Positions 60,440 to 64,000 of a stretch of DNA of 64,000 bases are shown piece by piece. The position numbers and the translations under genes were made by a program. Where the stretch lies: contig CAVVYA010000015.1 in NCBI GenBank assembly GCA_963752345.1, positions 372,001 to 436,000 on the forward strand, written 5' to 3'. How positions within the stretch are numbered: position 1 is the first letter of the stretch; each line of letters opens with the position of its first letter. Under the pieces are notes generated by a model that had not been told where the DNA came from, searched no databases, and was given only the letters and a program-made list of their open reading frames with translations. Source of the stretch: CAVVYA01 sp963752345 (GTDB taxonomy: Bacteria; Pseudomonadota; Alphaproteobacteria; SMXQ01).

Positions 60440-60700
60440 GACTTGGCTCCTTCCGCATTCGGACGGGCATTGTTGGCCGGCTTGCGCGCAGCGGTCCTGC
60501 GCGCGGGGCGCGATGCTGCGGCCGTCGCGGCATTTCGCACCTGAGAGGCGAATGGCACCGCGGGCGGGCTCAGCTCGAGCTGGAGCTTCGGTTTTGCGAC
60601 GACTCATGACCGTCTTGCGGGTCGTGGCATTATCCTCGGCGATGGCCAGCAGCTTCAGCACGGCCTCGAGGGCGATCGGCGGCAATCCCGCACTTGTCAT
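60433..60700 (-). CDS. Small basic protein of unknown function (frameshifted)
   Basis: A protein of about 88 residues that appears only after correcting one extra A in the AAAA at about 60595-60598. It starts MTSAGLPPIALEAVLKLLAI (ATG at 60700, GGAG nine bases upstream). It then reads KPKLQLELSPPAVPFASQV and continues into an Ala/Arg/Lys-rich tail ending PNAEGAKSC. Without correction the frame runs into rfbF and the tail is implausible. It lies between fliW and rfbF in the same unit. I do not recognise it. The basic tail could bind nucleic acid, but nothing proves that. Confidence 0.45.
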
Positions 60701-60728
60701 AGTAGGCTTCTCCGGGTCGGCGGATCCG

Positions 60729-61226
60729 TCAGAGCTTGTGACGGATCTGGTATTTGTTGTTGGGCAGCACATATTGCCGCGCGACCCGCTGGCGGGTGTC
60801 GATGAGCACCGGCGCGCGCAGATTGACCGACACATGCGCGCCGTCGTCGTCGCGCCGCACGGTCACGATCAGCACGACCGCAAGATCCTCCGGCGAGATC
60901 GACAGGCTGTTGCAGGCCTCCTGGATATCGTCCGCATCGATGGCGGTGCTGCCGCTGGGCAACGGCGCCACCAGGAAGGCAAGGCTGGCGTCCGTCAGGC
61001 ATTGCAGCGCCTTGAACTGCGGCTGCTTGCCGTCGGGCAAATCCGCCAGAGCGAAGTCGCGGTAGTCGGCAAAGCCGAGCAGGCCTTGCGGAAAAAGAAG
61101 CGAGGCGTGGGGACGGACCGTCAGCGTGCCGAAGCGCGACTCGATCACGAGCGTCCGATGGGCATTGCTACTATCGGCGTCCGGAGGCGCCACAGTGGGC
61201 TGGAGCGCGGACTGGTTGGCGAGCAT
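60729..61226 (-). CDS. fliW: Flagellar assembly factor FliW
   Basis: A 165-residue protein from MLANQSALQP (GGAG seven bases upstream). The beta-rich FliW fold shows as TLVIESRFGTLTVRP, SLLFPQGLLGFADYRDFALA, LTDASLAFLVAPLP, then LIVTVRRDDDGAHVSVNLRA and RQYVLPNNKYQIRHKL. FliW binds flagellin and CsrA and so ties flagellin translation to filament assembly. csrA is not in the window. It lies between flgL and the nucleotide-sugar genes. Confidence 0.9.
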   Translation of the reverse strand: MLANQSALQPTVAPPDADSSNAHRTLVIESRFGTLTVRPHASLLFPQGLLGFADYRDFALADLPDGKQPQFKALQCLTDASLAFLVAPLPSGSTAIDADDIQEACNSLSISPEDLAVVLIVTVRRDDDGAHVSVNLRAPVLIDTRQRVARQYVLPNNKYQIRHKL

Positions 61227-61281
61227 GAATATTCTCCTATGAGCGGCAAGCGACGGCGGAATCAATTCGAGTTCATCATGC

Positions 61282-62205
61282 TCAGCGCATGAAGTTGGCC
61301 AGACTCAACTGGCCGAGTTGTGAAATCGTCATATAAGAGGCCTGCAGCAGCACCTGCTCCGCGGAAATGCGGGTGGCTGCCTGGGTGATGTCGACGGATG
61401 TCAGGTTCGTGATCGATTGGTCGAGATAAGTCGTCATATCGACGTGAACCTCATTGGCGAGGTCGAGCGCGTTCTGTGCCGTGCCGATCCGGCTGCGGAT
61501 CGTCGGCAGGCTGGAGATCGCTTGGTTGACCAAAGCCAAGGCATCCTGCAGCCGATCGCGGTCCACGGTCGGCGTGAGGGTGACGGTGGCGGTCAGGTTG
61601 AGGGCGCGGATGATCTGTTCGAAGCCATCCTCGTCGGCGGTCACGCCATAGGTGAGATCGAAATCGTCGGCCGCGCGGGCGGTCAGCTGCACGCCGTCGC
61701 CCTGGTAATAACCGGTATCGGCGACGCTCGGATAGACGGTCGGGGGCGCGCTGAAGCCGGGCGCGCTAAGGTCGACCGGCGCCGTGTCGGTCTTGCTGCC
61801 GGCAAACAGGTAACGGTCGCCGATTTTGATGTTCAACTGCTTGGCGACCTCGGCCAGTATGTTCTGGGCTTCCTGCGGAAGCGCCATGTCGACGGCATTG
61901 TTCGCGTTCAAGGCGTTGGTCAGCAGCGTTTTCAGCTTGCTCGCCGAGTCGAAAACGTGCCCGACCGAAATTTCCATGGTCTGCAGCCGCAGATTCACGG
62001 TGTTGTTGTTGGTCTGGTATTGCTCCATGCGCGCCCGGCTGGACTCGAGATTGACGAGCTGGCGCGAGTCCTGGGCAATGCCCGAATAGCGCTGGGATTT
62101 GAAGCCCGTCGCCAACTGGATCTGCAGATCCTGGATGCGCGTCTGCGTGCCGCGGATATTCGCGAGGATCTGGTTATGCTGGGCGAGGTTTGCGATGCGT
62201 GTCAT
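61282..62205 (-). CDS. flgL: Hook-filament junction protein FlgL
   Basis: A 307-residue flagellin-like junction protein. The N-terminus is TRIANLAQHNQILANIRGTQ, then IQLATGFKSQRYSGIAQDSR. The middle contains YLFAGSKTDTAPVDL, a segment typical of FlgL, and the C-terminus is helical (AATRISAEQVLLQASYMTIS). It is 12 bases downstream of flgK. Confidence 0.93.
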   Translation of the reverse strand: MTRIANLAQHNQILANIRGTQTRIQDLQIQLATGFKSQRYSGIAQDSRQLVNLESSRARMEQYQTNNNTVNLRLQTMEISVGHVFDSASKLKTLLTNALNANNAVDMALPQEAQNILAEVAKQLNIKIGDRYLFAGSKTDTAPVDLSAPGFSAPPTVYPSVADTGYYQGDGVQLTARAADDFDLTYGVTADEDGFEQIIRALNLTATVTLTPTVDRDRLQDALALVNQAISSLPTIRSRIGTAQNALDLANEVHVDMTTYLDQSITNLTSVDITQAATRISAEQVLLQASYMTISQLGQLSLANFMR

Positions 62206-62217
62206 TCATGCCTCCCA

Positions 62218-64000
62218 TCAAACCATGTCGATCAGAGTTCTCATGACTTCGGATAGGGTCGTGATCACGCGCGCCGATGCCCCGTAAGCGTTCTGGTAGA
62301 GGATCAGATTGGCCAGTTCCTCGTCCATGTTGACGCCGCTTTCGGAAGTGGCCTTATGCTCGACGTCGCTCAACACGGTTTGACGGAAATCGCGGTTCTC
62401 GTCGGCGTTCGCCGAGCGGGTCGCATTGTCGGACAGGATGGCGGCGCCGTAGCCGCTGAGCGTCGTGCTGCTGTCTGGCAGGCCGCCCGCGGCGGCGAAG
62501 CTCAGGGTTTCGTTGAATTTGTTCGCCATGCGAGCCACGATGGCGGAATCGCCCACCGTCATGGCGGTGTCGCCACTCGCCAGGACGCCCTCGGTCAACT
62601 GGCCGCGCGCGAGAAGTTGCGGATCGGCGGCGATATCGCTGCGCACGGTGATGTTGCGCGACAGGCCGCCGACGGTCGAGCCGACGAGGAAGTCGTTGAG
62701 CCCGAAATAATGCGAGAAGCCGAAGCCGGTCGCCGCCTCGGCGCTGGTGCGTTCGTTGATGGCGATGCCCTGGCCCGCGGTGTTGGCGTCGATCACCAGC
62801 GCGCCCTCGGCATTGACGCTGGCGGTCGCGCCGGCGAGGCCGGGGATCGGCGGCACGGAGGCCGAGTAGACGCCGTTGATGGCGTCGCGGACCTGATTGA
62901 CGGTGGGGGCGGCGCCGACCACGGTGGTCAAATCGTCCAGATTGAAATCGAACGGCGCGCCGACTGCATTGCCGCTGGCATCGACCACGGCGATGCGCAC
63001 GATGCCGGTCAGGCTGACCGTATCGGTGGCCGGCGCGGCGAAGGTGCGGGTGCCGGTCAACGTGTTGGGGGGCGGGAAGGCCGCGCCGTCGTTATGCACG
63101 GCGTTGATCTGATCGCGCAGCACGGTGGCGAGGCGGTCGAGTTCCGTCGTCATGTTGGGCAGATCGACGTCGCGCATGTCGACCAAGGCCTTGATTTTGC
63201 CGGACGCGAATTCCGTGGTGACGTCGACGCCACCGATCATGATGCCCGGGATGCCGCCGCTCGGATAGCTGCTGACCGCGCTGAGAGAGGAGGCCGGCGT
63301 ATAGGTGACCGTCACGGCTGTCTTGTCGACGAGCGTGCGGCCGGAGCCGGAGAAGATGACGGTTTCGCCGGTGGGTCGTGTGAAGTAGCTGACATCCATA
63401 TAGGTCGATAGGCCGCGAATGGCCTCGTCGCGCTGATCCTGCATGTCGCCCGTGGGCAGGTTCAAGGCGACGTTGCGCGAAATCTGGCGGTTGAGTTCGG
63501 CGATGTTGCCGAGCAGCGAGTTCACCGCGGTGACGGCGCTGTCGAGGTCGTTGTCGGCCTGGTTGCGCAGATCCTGGACGTTCTGCGCCATCTGATTGAT
63601 CTGACGGGTGGCGGTCAGGGCGGCGCCGACCACGCTCAGTTGGTCGTTGGACGAGGACGGGTCGACCGCCAGGGCCTGCAGGCGGTTCGCCAAGGTGGTG
63701 AGACGCGCCGACAGCGAGGCATTGGCGTCCGGCTTGCCGAACATGTCCTGCATCGAGGCGTAGTATTCGCTGCGCGTCGCAGCATCGCCGAGGAACGACG
63801 TCTGGCTGCGCACGTCGCGCAGCAGGAAGTCGTTGACGTGACGGGTAATGCTGGAAACCTGTACGCCGGCGCCCTGGCCATCGAGCAGAACCGACTCGAC
63901 GTTGACCTTCTTCTTGGTGAAACCGACCGTATTGGCGTTCGCGATATTGTTGGAGGTCGTCGTCAGCGCGGCCTGGCTCACGGACAAGCCGGAAACCGCG
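62218..64000 (-). CDS. flgK: Hook-filament junction protein FlgK (5' end cut by window)
   Basis: At least 593 residues. The first visible codons read VSGLSVSQAALTTTSNNIAN, then NTVGFTKKKVNVES, so only the first dozen or so residues are missing; the GTG at 63987 is internal. Other marks are YYASMQDMFGKPDANASLSA, then NRLQALAVDPSSSNDQLSVV, and the C-terminal NLILYQNAYGASARVITTLS. FlgK joins hook and filament. It leads the unit that continues through flgL, fliW and the sugar genes, though its own promoter is outside the window. Confidence 0.95.
   Translation of the reverse strand, partial: AVSGLSVSQAALTTTSNNIANANTVGFTKKKVNVESVLLDGQGAGVQVSSITRHVNDFLLRDVRSQTSFLGDAATRSEYYASMQDMFGKPDANASLSARLTTLANRLQALAVDPSSSNDQLSVVGAALTATRQINQMAQNVQDLRNQADNDLDSAVTAVNSLLGNIAELNRQISRNVALNLPTGDMQDQRDEAIRGLSTYMDVSYFTRPTGETVIFSGSGRTLVDKTAVTVTYTPASSLSAVSSYPSGGIPGIMIGGVDVTTEFASGKIKALVDMRDVDLPNMTTELDRLATVLRDQINAVHNDGAAFPPPNTLTGTRTFAAPATDTVSLTGIVRIAVVDASGNAVGAPFDFNLDDLTTVVGAAPTVNQVRDAINGVYSASVPPIPGLAGATASVNAEGALVIDANTAGQGIAINERTSAEAATGFGFSHYFGLNDFLVGSTVGGLSRNITVRSDIAADPQLLARGQLTEGVLASGDTAMTVGDSAIVARMANKFNETLSFAAAGGLPDSSTTLSGYGAAILSDNATRSANADENRDFRQTVLSDVEHKATSESGVNMDEELANLILYQNAYGASARVITTLSEVMRTLIDMV

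Overview
This is a GC-rich chromosomal window from an alphaproteobacterium, most likely a Rhodospirillales-type motile bacterium. I infer this from the gene order fliF-fliG-fliH-fliN-flbD-flhA-flhF-flhG, from the CtrA, ChpT and SciP (DUF1153) regulators, and from the sfsA-map-radC neighbourhood. I see no insertion sequence, prophage or CRISPR array.

Layout. Positions 1-18.8 kb are mostly housekeeping. They hold the purB 5' end, an EF-hand protein, two lipoproteins, radC, map and sfsA, then a GGDEF/EAL protein, a CinA-type MoCF protein, an XRE/S24 repressor, an amidohydrolase, an unrecognised operon of two membrane proteins and a small exported protein, and tRNA-Leu(UAA). A cysteine hydrolase, a dienelactone hydrolase, two convergent TerC paralogues, an AbrB-type membrane protein, argE and nadK follow. 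Positions 18.9-23.8 kb hold a LigB-type dioxygenase next to moaA, a PAS histidine kinase, mobA and a DUF3553 gene. Positions 23.9-41.4 kb hold the cell-cycle and flagellar core: chpT and ctrA (convergent), fliI-fliJ, a hybrid kinase, and the long leftward unit fliF to flhG plus a FliK-like gene, with sciP upstream. Positions 41.6-45.8 kb hold fliK-flgD-flgE behind a good sigma-54 promoter candidate. Positions 46.1-51 kb hold flagellin-flaG-fliD-fliS. At 51.4 kb, divergent from flagellin, lies a TPR/GT41 glycosyltransferase resembling the flagellin glycosyltransferase FlmG. Positions 54-64 kb form one tight leftward unit: flgK-flgL-fliW, a small unknown gene, then rfbF-rfbG-C-methyltransferase-rfbC-epimerase-acyltransferase-FkbM methyltransferase.

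How they may work together. CtrA (activated through ChpT, restrained by SciP) probably drives the early flagellar genes. Three intergenic sites of the form TTAAC-N6-TTTA lie upstream of ctrA/fliI, fliF and the PAS kinase. FlbD with sigma-54 probably drives the hook and filament genes, FlhF/FlhG place a polar flagellum, and FliW/FliS/FlaG/FliD manage the filament. The nucleotide-sugar genes sit in the same apparent transcription unit as flgK-flgL-fliW, and the GT41 enzyme sits beside flagellin. The best 'new system' candidate is therefore a dedicated flagellin glycosylation pathway using a CDP-linked, probably C-methylated 6-deoxyhexose.

Quality warning. About ten otherwise normal genes carry single-base frameshifts (two lipoproteins, a cysteine hydrolase, LigB, fliI, flbD, fliF, fliD, rfbC and a small gene before rfbF). 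Most look like one extra base in a short homopolymer, so I read them as sequencing or assembly indels rather than pseudogenes. One of them falsely fuses rfbC to the epimerase gene.
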